From: Desulfovibrio subterraneus
Lineage (GTDB): Bacteria > Desulfobacterota > Desulfovibrionia > Desulfovibrionales > Desulfovibrionaceae
Length of the DNA stretch: 64,000 bases
Direction of reading: 5' to 3'
NCBI RefSeq assembly: GCF_013340285.1
Contig: NZ_BLVO01000013.1
Coordinates: 1,383,689-1,447,688 of the forward strand
Each line of letters opens with the position of its first letter. Position 1 is the stretch's first letter. Position numbers and translations under genes: made by a program. The notes under the pieces are model-generated. The model had not been told where the DNA came from and did no database searches. It saw only the letters and a list, made by a program, of their open reading frames with translations. Below are positions 56,650-64,000 of the stretch, piece by piece.

Positions 56650-56940
56650 ATGTCTGAAAAAAAGGACAAGTACCACATCGGCACCATCAATGTTTCTGAA
56701 ATCCGCAACCGCAATGAGGTTCGGGTCATCAAGATGATACAGAAGGTCATGTCCGAACCGCCCGGGTACCAGCCTGATGAACTGTCTCTACAGGACATTT
56801 ATGCGCTGGCACTGAACTCGCTGCCCCCGCGTTACACGCAGGCGGGAACCATAGTTCTGCGCGACCCTGTGAAGGATGAAGACGTACTTGCGGCTGTCCG
56901 CAAGGCGTTTGCCATTGTCGTGCAGAACCCCAAATACTGA
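56650..56940 (+). CDS. ComFB-family protein
   Basis: A 96-aa protein resembling the late-competence protein ComFB: VSEIRNRNEVRVIKMIQKVM, then DIYALALNSLPPRYTQAG and VLAAVRKAFAIV. In other bacteria ComFB-like domains have been linked to signalling, including cyclic-di-nucleotide binding; no such function can be shown from this sequence. GGAGG precedes the ATG. It lies 78 bases before the PHP phosphatase gene. Confidence 0.8.
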   Translation: MSEKKDKYHIGTINVSEIRNRNEVRVIKMIQKVMSEPPGYQPDELSLQDIYALALNSLPPRYTQAGTIVLRDPVKDEDVLAAVRKAFAIVVQNPKY

Positions 56941-57018
56941 TCAAGTCTTCCAATGCAGGCGTTTCGTTCATGCGGAACGCCTGTTCCCTTTGGCTCCTCC
57001 CCCATTTCAAGGAACATC

Positions 57019-57846
57019 ATGATTACCGTCGATACGCACATTCACACGCTGTTTTCCCATGGCAAAGCCACCGTGCAGGAAATGTATGCAGCTGCCCGCG
57101 ACAAAGGCATGACCGTTTTCGGCTTCTCCGAACACTCGCCGCGGCCCGAAGGGTTTGATTATCCCACAGATTACAAGGCCAAGCTCACCGCTGCATGGCC
57201 GGAGTACATCCGTCAGGTTTCCGATCTCAAGTCCAACAACGACGGCATCAAGGTGCTGCTCGGCATAGAAATGGACTGGACCACGGGGCAGGATGCCTAC
57301 ATCCGGCAAAAGCTGGCCGCAGACCCCTTTGATTATGTAATTGCGGGCATTCATTTTCTCGGTACGTGGGGCTTCGACTACAAGGCCGATGACTGGGCAG
57401 AATGGACCGAGGCCGAATGCCACGCCCGCTACGAGACCTTCTTTGAATCCATGATCGACGTTGCGAAGACCGGCCTTTTCAACATCATTGCCCATCCCGA
57501 CATCATCAAGATTTTCTCGGTGGATGTCTTCCGCAGCTGGATAGGCACTTCCAAAGCGCAGGAAGCCGTCCGCACCGCGCTGTGTGCCGTGAAGGATGCC
57601 GGAATGGCCATGGAGGTTTCCTCCGCCGGCTTGCGCAAGATGTGCAAGGAAATCTATCCCGGTCCCTACCTCATGGAAACCGCGAAAGCGATCGGCCTGC
57701 CCCTCAGCTTCGGCTCGGATGCGCACTCCACGGCTTCCGTCGGATACGCTTTTGACCAGCTGACAGAGTACGCGCACGCCTACGGCTATACGCAGAGCGT
57801 CTATTTCGAGAACCGCACCATGCAGGTCAGGAGCTTTCTGCCGTAA
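57019..57846 (+). CDS. PHP-family phosphatase (histidinol-phosphatase-like)
   Basis: A 275-aa metal-dependent phosphoesterase. Metal ligands of the PHP fold are visible in DTHIHTLFSHG, SEHSPRP, AGIHFLG, AHPD and FGSDAHS. The overall pattern is like HisK-type histidinol phosphate phosphatase, but the surrounding genes are not histidine genes, so the substrate is uncertain. AAGGAA precedes the ATG at 57019. It ends two bases before the ABC ATPase gene. Confidence 0.85.
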   Translation: MITVDTHIHTLFSHGKATVQEMYAAARDKGMTVFGFSEHSPRPEGFDYPTDYKAKLTAAWPEYIRQVSDLKSNNDGIKVLLGIEMDWTTGQDAYIRQKLAADPFDYVIAGIHFLGTWGFDYKADDWAEWTEAECHARYETFFESMIDVAKTGLFNIIAHPDIIKIFSVDVFRSWIGTSKAQEAVRTALCAVKDAGMAMEVSSAGLRKMCKEIYPGPYLMETAKAIGLPLSFGSDAHSTASVGYAFDQLTEYAHAYGYTQSVYFENRTMQVRSFLP

Positions 57847-57848
57847 TC

Positions 57849-59426
57849 ATGACTGCACATCCTCTTGTTGCCCTTGAACGCTGCACGGTCTCCTTTACCC
57901 GGCGCACTGCCGGTGGCACCGCCACTTCCAAGGCTGTAGACGATCTCAACTGGGCTCTGCACGCCGGAGAGCACTGGGCCATCATCGGCCCCAACGGAGC
58001 AGGCAAATCGACCCTGCTGCGCCTCATCCGCGGGGAACAGCGCCCCGACCAGCAGGCAGGCGGCTCGGTTACATGGTTCATGGACGGCACCGCGGAAACC
58101 ACGCCCCTTGCTATCCGCAGGCACATAGCCATTGTCAGCTCGGAAATGCAGGAACATTACGTGCGGCAACAGTGGCAACTTTCCGGAGAAGAACTGCTGC
58201 TGACCGGCTGGTTCGACTCCCCCCTGCTCTATGAAAAACCGACGGACGAGCAACGCGAAGAAGCCCTGCAACTGGCCTGCACCCTTGGCGTGCAGCATCT
58301 GCTTGATATGCACCTGCCCGCCATGTCGCAAGGCCAGCTCAGAAAACTGCTCGTAGCCCGCGCGCTGGTCAACGGCCCCTGCATCCTCGTGCTCGATGAA
58401 GTCTGCGAAGGACTGGACACCGCCTCCCGCGCCGAAGTGCTCGAAATTGTGGACAGGGCCGCCGGTCTGGGAGCCTCTGTCCTTTTCGCCTCGCACCGGC
58501 TGCAGGAACTTCCTGCCTGCACCACGCATGCAATGCTTCTGCGGGCAGGCCACATAGCTGCACAGGGACCTGTTGCAGACGTTGCCGCCACGGCAGGCGA
58601 AGTTGCCCTGTTTGAAGATTCCGTTGATACGCATGCTCCCATGCCCCGCATTGCCGACAGGCAGTACGGCGCCACCCCCATTTTCGAACTCGACAAGGCC
58701 ACGGTCTTCATCAACCGTGTGCCTGTTCTGCACGATATTTCATGGTGCGTCCGCCCCGGTGAAAACTGGGCGGTATGCGGCAGCAACGGCGCGGGTAAAT
58801 CCACCCTGCTGCGCCTGCTCATGGGTGACGAGCGGCAGGCGTGGGGCGGTACAGTGCGCTGGTTTGGTGAAAGCCAGCCGGACATGAACGTCGTCCGCCG
58901 CCGTATAGGCTATGTCTCGGACCGCTTTCAGGCCACCTACGGACACGACGGCTACCACGGCACGCTGATGGATCTTTCCGGCGAAGAGCTTGTCTGGTCC
59001 GGCTTCTTTGCCAGCGTAGGCCTGTGGGACTGGCAGACGGTAACCGACGAGCACCGCCAGACAGCATCCGACTGGATGCGCTACATGGGACTTGCCGAGT
59101 ATGCAGGTCAGCGCATCCGCGACATGTCTTACGGCCGCCTCAGACGCTTCATGCTCTGCCGCGCCATGGCACCGGCACCGGAGATACTGTTACTGGACGA
59201 ACCCTGCTCCGGACTCGACCCCGCCTCCCGCGAGCACTTTCTCGCCACCCTGCGCAGGCTTGCCGGTAACGGCGTGCAGATGCTCTATGTCACGCATTAC
59301 GCATCGGAGCTAATTCCCGAAATCACCCATATGCTCAGCCTTGAAAACGGCCATGTAAGCGCGTGCGGTCCCCGTGAACAGGCATCCACCCGAATGGCGG
59401 AACACAGCGGACAGGAGACATCGTGA
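57849..59426 (+). CDS. Twin ABC ATPase, ModF-like
   Basis: A 525-aa protein with two ABC cassettes and no membrane segment. Walker A motifs are GPNGAGKST (about residue 50) and GSNGAGKST (about residue 315). Walker B motifs are LVLDEVCEG and LLLDEPCSG. The signature loops are degenerate (MSQGQ and MSYGR in place of LSGGQ). The domain order resembles ModF/PhrA, whose role is unclear. No transporter permease is adjacent. Its last four bases overlap the next gene (GTGA), so the two are translationally coupled. Confidence 0.85.
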   Translation: MTAHPLVALERCTVSFTRRTAGGTATSKAVDDLNWALHAGEHWAIIGPNGAGKSTLLRLIRGEQRPDQQAGGSVTWFMDGTAETTPLAIRRHIAIVSSEMQEHYVRQQWQLSGEELLLTGWFDSPLLYEKPTDEQREEALQLACTLGVQHLLDMHLPAMSQGQLRKLLVARALVNGPCILVLDEVCEGLDTASRAEVLEIVDRAAGLGASVLFASHRLQELPACTTHAMLLRAGHIAAQGPVADVAATAGEVALFEDSVDTHAPMPRIADRQYGATPIFELDKATVFINRVPVLHDISWCVRPGENWAVCGSNGAGKSTLLRLLMGDERQAWGGTVRWFGESQPDMNVVRRRIGYVSDRFQATYGHDGYHGTLMDLSGEELVWSGFFASVGLWDWQTVTDEHRQTASDWMRYMGLAEYAGQRIRDMSYGRLRRFMLCRAMAPAPEILLLDEPCSGLDPASREHFLATLRRLAGNGVQMLYVTHYASELIPEITHMLSLENGHVSACGPREQASTRMAEHSGQETS

Positions 59427-60154
59427 GCAGGACAGTTGTTTCCCTTGTGCCTTCGCACCCCTTTCACGGCCTTGTGCAGATAGCCGGAGTGCAAGACCTG
59501 CAGGAAGCCGCCATGCTGGCGGAAGCAGGCGCGGACGCCATAGGCTTTCCTCTCCGCCTGCCGGTCAATGCGGAAGACTGCACCGAGGCTGAGGCCGCAC
59601 ACATGGCCTTGGCCATTGCCCCGCAGGCCACCCCTGTCTGCATCTGCTATCTGGATCGCGCAGAGGAGATACGGCAGTTCTGCGCCGCCCTGAACATGCG
59701 GCACGTGCAGTTGCACGGAGATATCGACACGGAGGAACTGAAGCGGCTGAAAAAGGCGGCACCGGAGCTGTTTGTCATCAAAAGCCTGGTTATCCGCTGT
59801 GATACGGACAATACGGCGGAACTTGAAGGCCTGATGCACCGTATGAGCGAATATGTGGATGCCTTTATCACGGATACACACAACCCTGCCACCGGAGCCG
59901 ACGGGGCCACGGGCATGGTGCACGACTGGAGCATCTCGCGGCGGCTGGTGGAGCGTTCTTCCCGTCCCGTCATTCTGGCGGGAGGACTTACACCGGACAA
60001 TGTGGCCGAGGCAATACACATAGTCCGGCCTGCGGGTGTGGATGCCCATACCGGTCTTGAAGATGCCGACGGACGCAAAGACCGCAACCTCTCCCTGCGC
60101 TTCATTCGCAATGCAAAGCAGGCACTTGCGAATTTTTCCGCAATCACACCGTGA
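59423..60154 (+). CDS. TrpF-like TIM-barrel protein lacking the catalytic Cys
   Basis: A 243-aa homologue of phosphoribosylanthranilate isomerase. The phosphate-binding and core motifs are present (VQLHGD, ITDT for the catalytic Asp, GATG, ILAGGLTPDNV, GVDAHTG). However, the N-terminal motif that carries the catalytic Cys in TrpF (KICG) reads QIAG here, and an extra N-terminal stretch of about 15 residues is present. It is therefore unlikely to be the tryptophan enzyme and may have another substrate. It starts at a GTG overlapping the ABC gene stop. Confidence 0.8.
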   Translation: MSRTVVSLVPSHPFHGLVQIAGVQDLQEAAMLAEAGADAIGFPLRLPVNAEDCTEAEAAHMALAIAPQATPVCICYLDRAEEIRQFCAALNMRHVQLHGDIDTEELKRLKKAAPELFVIKSLVIRCDTDNTAELEGLMHRMSEYVDAFITDTHNPATGADGATGMVHDWSISRRLVERSSRPVILAGGLTPDNVAEAIHIVRPAGVDAHTGLEDADGRKDRNLSLRFIRNAKQALANFSAITP

Positions 60155-60255
60155 TTTTTGGCCTATAGACTTGTGCTTTGAGAAATTTTCCAGTAGGAAT
60201 CTTTTTGTGGGCTTGAGAATTTTTTAACAAGTTGGCACACGTCAGGAGTTAAGAC

Positions 60256-60330
60256 ATGGATTTCGTAATGTTTTTCGTAGGACTTGCTGCAGTTCTTGCT
60301 GCGCTGTACTACATCAAGAAGACCAGCTAG
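60256..60330 (+). CDS. 24-aa single-helix membrane peptide
   Basis: The peptide MDFVMFFVGLAAVLAALYYI is followed by KKTS: one hydrophobic helix of about 17 residues with a positive C-terminus, predicting N-out/C-in insertion. CAGGAGT lies eight bases before the ATG, an excellent ribosome binding site. It is bounded by a 100-base upstream gap and a strong terminator, so it looks like an independent transcription unit. No homologue is recognised. Confidence 0.65.
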   Translation: MDFVMFFVGLAAVLAALYYIKKTS

Positions 60331-60393
60331 CTTCGTGGTCTCAATTTCCCGGCCTTGGTGCCGAAAATTGAGCAGACCGGTCCCCCCGGTCTC

Positions 60394-60430
60394 AAGGACA
60401 TGTGCTCGGGCAAGCCATGTCCTTTTTTTT
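60394..60430 (+). terminator. Terminator of the small membrane peptide gene
   Basis: AAGGACATG and CATGTCCTT pair, with an inner GCT/AGC, followed by eight T. A second hairpin GACCGG-TCCCC-CCGGTC lies just upstream at 60375-60391. Confidence 0.93.
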
Positions 60431-60527
60431 GTGACGCGCTAACAGGCAAAAACAGGGCTGACATTCGCCGCTGTATGTGACATGTCTCCCTGTCGATCAA
60501 AACCAGCGCGATACAGACAGGTAGCCC

Positions 60528-61517
60528 ATGCCTACTCTTTCTTTTCTCCGGCCCAGCGGAAGGCTGCGCCTTGCCATACAGGCCGCACTTACCATTTTCT
60601 GCCTCTATGCAGGCTATCTTTTCCACCGCCACGTGCTCTGGCTCGGTGGCGGAACTGAAATATTCACTCCCAAGCCCCCTTCGGTAGAAGCCTTTCTGCC
60701 CATCAGCGCGCTCATGGCCGCCAAGCGCTTCTTTCTGACCGGTCAATGGGATTCCGTCCATCCTGCAGGTCTTACGCTCTTTCTCGCGTTCCTCCTCATG
60801 GCGGTTGCCTTGCGCAAGGGATTCTGCGGATACATATGCCCCGTGGGATTCATATCCTCCATGGTGGAACGTCTGGGCCGCAAGCTCAAAACGGGCAGGG
60901 AAACCGGCCCCCTTGCCACCCGTCTTTTCACCATCCCCAAATACGTCATCCTCTGCGGTTTTCTGTGGTTTATCGTCATCGGCATGGATGTTCGCTCCAT
61001 AGAGAGCTTTCTTTCCGCCCGCTACAATCTGGTTGCCGATGCCAGCATGCTGCATTTCTTCCTTTCTCCCTCACTCACCACCATACTTGTGGTTGCCGCA
61101 TTGCTTGTGCTCTCCCTGTTCATCCGCAACGCGTGGTGCCGTTTTCTCTGCCCCTATGGCGCGCTGCTGGGACTTTTTGCCATCTTCAGCCCCATCGCCG
61201 TAAACAGGGAAAAGGATACCTGCATCGCCTGCGGCAAGTGCCGCAAGGCCTGCCCTGCGGGCATACGTGTTGATGAAAAGCAAAGGGTGAATTCGCCGGA
61301 ATGCATAGGGTGCGCTGCCTGTCTGGAAGCCTGTCCCGTTGAAGGCTGCCTGACCATGCGTGCCGGCAACAAGGCTATTCCCTTCAAGGCTGTGGGGATA
61401 AGCTGCGTTGCCCTTCTGCTTGCGGTATATGCATGGGCGCTGGCTACGGGTCACTGGACCTCGGAGATACCCGCAGACATGCTCCGCCGCGTGTACATGA
61501 TGCAATTCGGGCAGTAA
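60528..61517 (+). CDS. Polyferredoxin-type membrane protein (NapH/CcoG-like)
   Basis: A 329-aa inner-membrane protein with about five helices. Membrane-side CGYICPVG and CRFLCPYG are the two CxxxCP motifs of NapH-type proteins, and the C-terminal part has two [4Fe-4S] motifs, CIACGKCRKACP and CIGCAACLEACP. It probably carries electrons between quinone and soluble partners. No NapG, NapC or other partner gene is adjacent. A 26-bp tandem repeat begins at its stop codon. Confidence 0.87.
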   Translation: MPTLSFLRPSGRLRLAIQAALTIFCLYAGYLFHRHVLWLGGGTEIFTPKPPSVEAFLPISALMAAKRFFLTGQWDSVHPAGLTLFLAFLLMAVALRKGFCGYICPVGFISSMVERLGRKLKTGRETGPLATRLFTIPKYVILCGFLWFIVIGMDVRSIESFLSARYNLVADASMLHFFLSPSLTTILVVAALLVLSLFIRNAWCRFLCPYGALLGLFAIFSPIAVNREKDTCIACGKCRKACPAGIRVDEKQRVNSPECIGCAACLEACPVEGCLTMRAGNKAIPFKAVGISCVALLLAVYAWALATGHWTSEIPADMLRRVYMMQFGQ

Positions 61518-61591
61518 CCTCCCGTCCGCACGCTCTCATGTAGCCTCCCGTCTACCCGCTCTCATGTAGCCTCCCGTCTGCCCGCTCTCAT
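61514..61591. repeat. Three tandem 26-bp repeats
   Basis: Three units of the type GTAGCCTCCCGTCTACCCGC plus TCTCAT run end to end at 61514, 61540 and 61566; the second and third differ at one position. The first unit contains the stop codon of the polyferredoxin gene (GTAACC). Confidence 0.92.
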
Positions 61592-61605
61592 ACTGAGACA
61601 CCATG

Positions 61606-61650
61606 AACCATCCGGAGACATCCTGTGTTTCCGGATGGTTTTCTCTGTTT
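61606..61650 (+). terminator. Terminator after the polyferredoxin gene
   Basis: AACCATCCGG and CCGGATGGTT pair around a 15-base loop, followed by TTCTCTGTTT. Confidence 0.8.
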
Positions 61651-61812
61651 CACCCCTTGCCAACGGCGCACAGCGTATTAACAATAGCTTCTGAACGGCA
61701 GAAAGAGCCGCGCTTTTTCCGCCGGCATGCGCGTCCGATGACCTCGACAGATCGAACGCGCCAACCATACACAGACGGGTTATATTCGATCCCCGCAAGG
61801 AGTTTTGAACCG

Positions 61813-62673
61813 ATGACCAGCAATCTCAAGACCGTCATGCTTCTCGCCCTGCTTTCGGGCATCATCATCTTTCTTGGTGGTGCCATGGGGGGTAAAACCG
61901 GCCTTGTCTTTGCCTTTGGACTGGCGCTGATCATGAACGTCGGCAGCTACTGGTATTCCGACAAGATCGTGCTGCGCATGTACAATGCGCAGGAAGTGGA
62001 CGCCACCGATGCCCCGGCGCTGCACAGAATGGTGGAGGAGCTTGCCCGCAACGCCGGTATTCCCAAGCCCCGTATCTGTGTCATTCCTGAGGACGCCCCC
62101 AATGCCTTTGCCACGGGCCGTAACCCGGAACATGGCGTGGTGGCCGTTACCAGCGGCATTATGCGCCTGCTGAGTCCCGAAGAACTCAAGGGCGTGCTGG
62201 CCCATGAGATAGGCCACATTGCCAACCGCGACATTCTGGTGCAGTCCGTTGCCGGGGTGCTTGCCTCTGCCATCGTCACCGTGGCCAACATGATGCAGTG
62301 GATGACCATTTTCGGCATGGGCGGCAGCAACAATGACGAAGAAGGCGGCAGCAATCCCTTTACTATCCTGCTGCTGGCCATATTGGCTCCTGTTGCGGCA
62401 AGCCTTATCCAGTTCGCCATTTCCCGTTCGCGTGAGTATCTGGCGGACGACACGGGCGCACGCCTTGCCGGTAATCCGCTCTACCTTGCCTCCGCACTGG
62501 AAAAGCTGGGCGCATATTCCCAGCAGGTTCCCATGCGGGCAGGCAACGAGGCCACAGCGCACATGTTCATCGTCAATCCCTTTGCCGGTGCCAACCTTGC
62601 GCGTCTTTTCAGCACCCACCCGCCCATTGAGGAACGTGTGCAGCGACTGAGAGAAATGGCCCGCGCACGCTAA
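61813..62673 (+). CDS. htpX: Membrane metalloprotease HtpX
   Basis: A 286-aa M48 protease that degrades damaged inner-membrane proteins. Two N-terminal helices, the zinc motif HEIGH (131-135), two further helices and the third ligand in SREYLADDTGA are present. AAGGAG precedes the ATG at 61813; the longer frame from 61603 passes through the terminator and is rejected. It complements Lon and ClpXP in the same window. Confidence 0.95.
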   Translation: MTSNLKTVMLLALLSGIIIFLGGAMGGKTGLVFAFGLALIMNVGSYWYSDKIVLRMYNAQEVDATDAPALHRMVEELARNAGIPKPRICVIPEDAPNAFATGRNPEHGVVAVTSGIMRLLSPEELKGVLAHEIGHIANRDILVQSVAGVLASAIVTVANMMQWMTIFGMGGSNNDEEGGSNPFTILLLAILAPVAASLIQFAISRSREYLADDTGARLAGNPLYLASALEKLGAYSQQVPMRAGNEATAHMFIVNPFAGANLARLFSTHPPIEERVQRLREMARAR

Positions 62674-62689
62674 CGGCTCAATAACAGTG

Positions 62690-62725
62690 AGGCCCGCCAT
62701 CTTCAGATGGCGGGCCTTTTTCTTT
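62690..62725. terminator. Terminator between htpX and the Spy-like gene
   Basis: AGGCCCGCCATCT and AGATGGCGGGCCT form a 13-bp inverted repeat with a short centre, followed on the plus strand by TTTTTCTTT. Confidence 0.93.
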
Positions 62726-62726
62726 G

Positions 62727-63359
62727 CTAGCTGTTTTCGTCTATCCAGCGCTGCATGTCGCGCTTCATCTCTTCAGGGAACATACGGGGTGGACGCATAT
62801 GCTCTGGTCCGCCGGGGCGGTGCGCAGGGCGCTCGGCACGCATGCCGCCAATGCCTTCAGGACCGTCACCTGCATCCTGCATACGCCTTTCAAACCGCAA
62901 CGCAAGGCGGTCACGCAGGGCATCGAGCCGCTTCAGCTGTTCAGGAGTCAAAATTCCGCGCAGTTCGGCAACAAAGGTTGCCTGCTCCACGAGCCTGCGT
63001 GTCACTTCTTCTCCTTTGTGGCTGGCAAGCGAGCGAACAGCTTCCACATCGCCCTTTTCCATGGCGGTGCGCATCGCCTTTTGCGATTCCATGCGAAGAT
63101 CGGGGGATTCAGCCTCGGCATTCTTGTCCATACGCTCTATCTGCTTCTTGAGCAGCGTAACCACCGCAGTCTTCTGGGAGGAAGTAAGGTCTACCAGATC
63201 AAGCATATCGAGCGGAGCGGGCCCCATGCAGGGCGTGGGGGGCATGGGCATTGAAAAACCTGCAGACGGCTCATGCATTTCAGGACCACGGGGTTGCGCA
63301 AATGCAACAACGGTCTGCATCAACATAAACGAAACAATCAACAACATTATTTTCTTCAT
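62727..63359 (-). CDS. Periplasmic Spy/CpxP-like (LTXXQ) protein
   Basis: A 210-aa protein with a signal peptide ending at AFAQ (about residue 22). The mature part has LTSSQKTAV and LTPEQLKRL, the repeated LTxxQ motifs of Spy, CpxP and ZraP chaperones, in a long helical region. Pro/Met-rich ends could bind metal. AAGGAG precedes the ATG at 63359. It may protect envelope proteins or sense metal; the context does not decide. Confidence 0.8.
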   Translation of the reverse strand: MKKIMLLIVSFMLMQTVVAFAQPRGPEMHEPSAGFSMPMPPTPCMGPAPLDMLDLVDLTSSQKTAVVTLLKKQIERMDKNAEAESPDLRMESQKAMRTAMEKGDVEAVRSLASHKGEEVTRRLVEQATFVAELRGILTPEQLKRLDALRDRLALRFERRMQDAGDGPEGIGGMRAERPAHRPGGPEHMRPPRMFPEEMKRDMQRWIDENS

Positions 63360-63460
63360 ACAATAGCTCCTTGCGTATGTATACTTCAGCAACTTTCATC
63401 ATGAACAATTGCCTTCACTGTATGACGCACAGCTTGCTATGCATGGTTACATTAAGAATT

Positions 63461-63487
63461 GTAGCCCGACAGGGGATGCCGGGCTAC
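63461..63487. other. GTAGCCCG hairpin in the spacer
   Basis: GTAGCCCG and CGGGCTAC pair around an 11-base loop between the two Spy-like genes. There is no T run on either side, so a terminator is unlikely. Confidence 0.5.
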
Positions 63488-63619
63488 ATAACGGACAGAC
63501 ATGAAACTCCGGGGAGTGAGGGAAGTAAAAAGACCATAGGGGAGTATGGCGCTTTTTCTCTCAAGCTTCATTCTGCTTTACCGCTACAACACAAGACGCT
63601 TGAGAAAGAACAAAAGTTA

Positions 63620-63647
63620 CAAAAAAACCGCCCGAAGGCGGTCTTTT
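63620..63647 (-). terminator. Terminator of the last gene
   Basis: ACCGCC and GGCGGT pair around a 4-base loop, followed on the minus strand by TTTTTTTG. It starts directly after the stop codon of the gene upstream. Confidence 0.88.
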
Positions 63648-64000
63648 CTATTGCAAGGGTGGTGGCGGCGGAGGAGTAGGAGGAGGGCCGAACTTGCCCC
63701 TGCGCTCCGACATCTTCTTATGGAATTCTTCAAGCAGCACTTTCTGTTCAGGCGAGAGATACCCGCGAATGCGCTCGTCCGTTTCATCAAACAAGGCCCG
63801 GAGCTTGGGTTCCATTTCCCTTCTGAGCACCTCTCCCTGTTCCCATGCCTCTTCGAACTCCGGCCGGATCACGCGTTCCTGCTCCGGAGTGAGCTGAATC
63901 TCACGCTTAAGGTGCATGAATATCCGTTCCCGCATCTCTTCGGGAGGTGGCGGAAAACCAGGAGCGTAGGTTATCGTCCAGACATACATGCCAGCAGCAC
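63648..64000 (-). CDS. Spy/CpxP-like periplasmic protein, 5' end outside the window
   Basis: The visible 116 codons contain LTPEQERVI and LSPEQKVLL, LTxxQ-type motifs in a helical protein, and end in a polyproline tail (PPTPPPPPPLQ). The frame is open to the window edge through AAGMYVWTITYAP, which looks like the end of a membrane or signal segment, so the ATG at 63989 is probably not the start. It is similar in type to the neighbouring 62.7-kb gene. Confidence 0.7.
   Translation of the reverse strand, partial: AAGMYVWTITYAPGFPPPPEEMRERIFMHLKREIQLTPEQERVIRPEFEEAWEQGEVLRREMEPKLRALFDETDERIRGYLSPEQKVLLEEFHKKMSERRGKFGPPPTPPPPPPLQ

Noticed and set aside
61514-61591. CRISPR-like repeat array
   Set aside because: The units abut each other with no spacers and no cas genes are near.

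Overview
The window comes from a Gram-negative, dissimilatory sulfate-reducing bacterium of the Desulfovibrionaceae (Desulfovibrio in the wide sense). The main evidence is ATP sulfurylase (sat), the complete dsrMKJOP electron-transfer operon, a cytoplasmic-type CbiK cobaltochelatase, a selenocysteine-containing selD and LpxB. The assignment rests on recognising gene families and on gene order, not on a database search. Base composition and coding style look uniform. No prophage, integron, CRISPR array or complete insertion sequence was found. Most of the window is core genome.

Layout. (1) 1-7.8 kb: a radical SAM protein cut by the window edge; a minus-strand cell-envelope cluster (TPR/SLH lipoprotein, LPP20-like periplasmic protein, TPR protein, Tat-exported N-acetylmuramoyl-L-alanine amidase); and a Bcr/CflA-type MFS exporter. 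Two inverted copies of a 161-bp intergenic repeat bracket this block. (2) 7.8-13.2 kb: cbiK, then a plus-strand run rfbB-rfbD-Gate-domain membrane protein-lpxB, which points to LPS and polysaccharide synthesis. (3) 13.2-19.6 kb: protein quality control on the minus strand, transcribed as tRNA-Leu(UAG)-tig, clpP-clpX, lon. (4) 19.7-21.7 kb: a selenium-type LysR regulator followed directly by selD, whose in-frame UGA and adjacent hairpin mark it as a selenoprotein gene.

(5) 21.8-39.8 kb: the merged S10-spc-alpha ribosomal operon (rpsJ to rplQ, with secY, map, rpmJ and rpoA) and, upstream of it, rpsL-rpsG-fusA, all on the minus strand. tuf, adk and infA are absent. rpmD and rpmJ are short genes that were read directly from the sequence. 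A strong promoter about 600 nt before rpsJ implies a very long S10 leader. (6) 39.8-51.4 kb: sulfur respiration on the plus strand. sat has two operator-like TTGTGA-N6-TCACAA sites upstream. After a receiver-Hpt membrane protein, a YgjP-like metallopeptidase and a VKOR-thioredoxin fusion comes the operon RsbRD-dsrM-dsrK-dsrJ-dsrO-dsrP. Sat activates sulfate, and DsrMKJOP links quinone and periplasmic redox pools to sulfite reduction.

(7) 51.4-64 kb: pstS-pstC-pstA without pstB, a PIN-PhoH ATPase, a ComFB-like protein, then a PHP phosphatase, a twin ABC ATPase and a TrpF homologue without its catalytic cysteine. After these come a 24-residue membrane peptide gene, a polyferredoxin membrane protein, htpX, and two Spy/CpxP-like periplasmic proteins, the second cut by the window end.

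The most interesting leads are the paired 161-bp element whose flanking terminator hairpins match each other within each locus, the tiny membrane peptide, the PHP-ABC-TrpF-like cluster, the kinase-less receiver-Hpt protein, and the long S10 leader.
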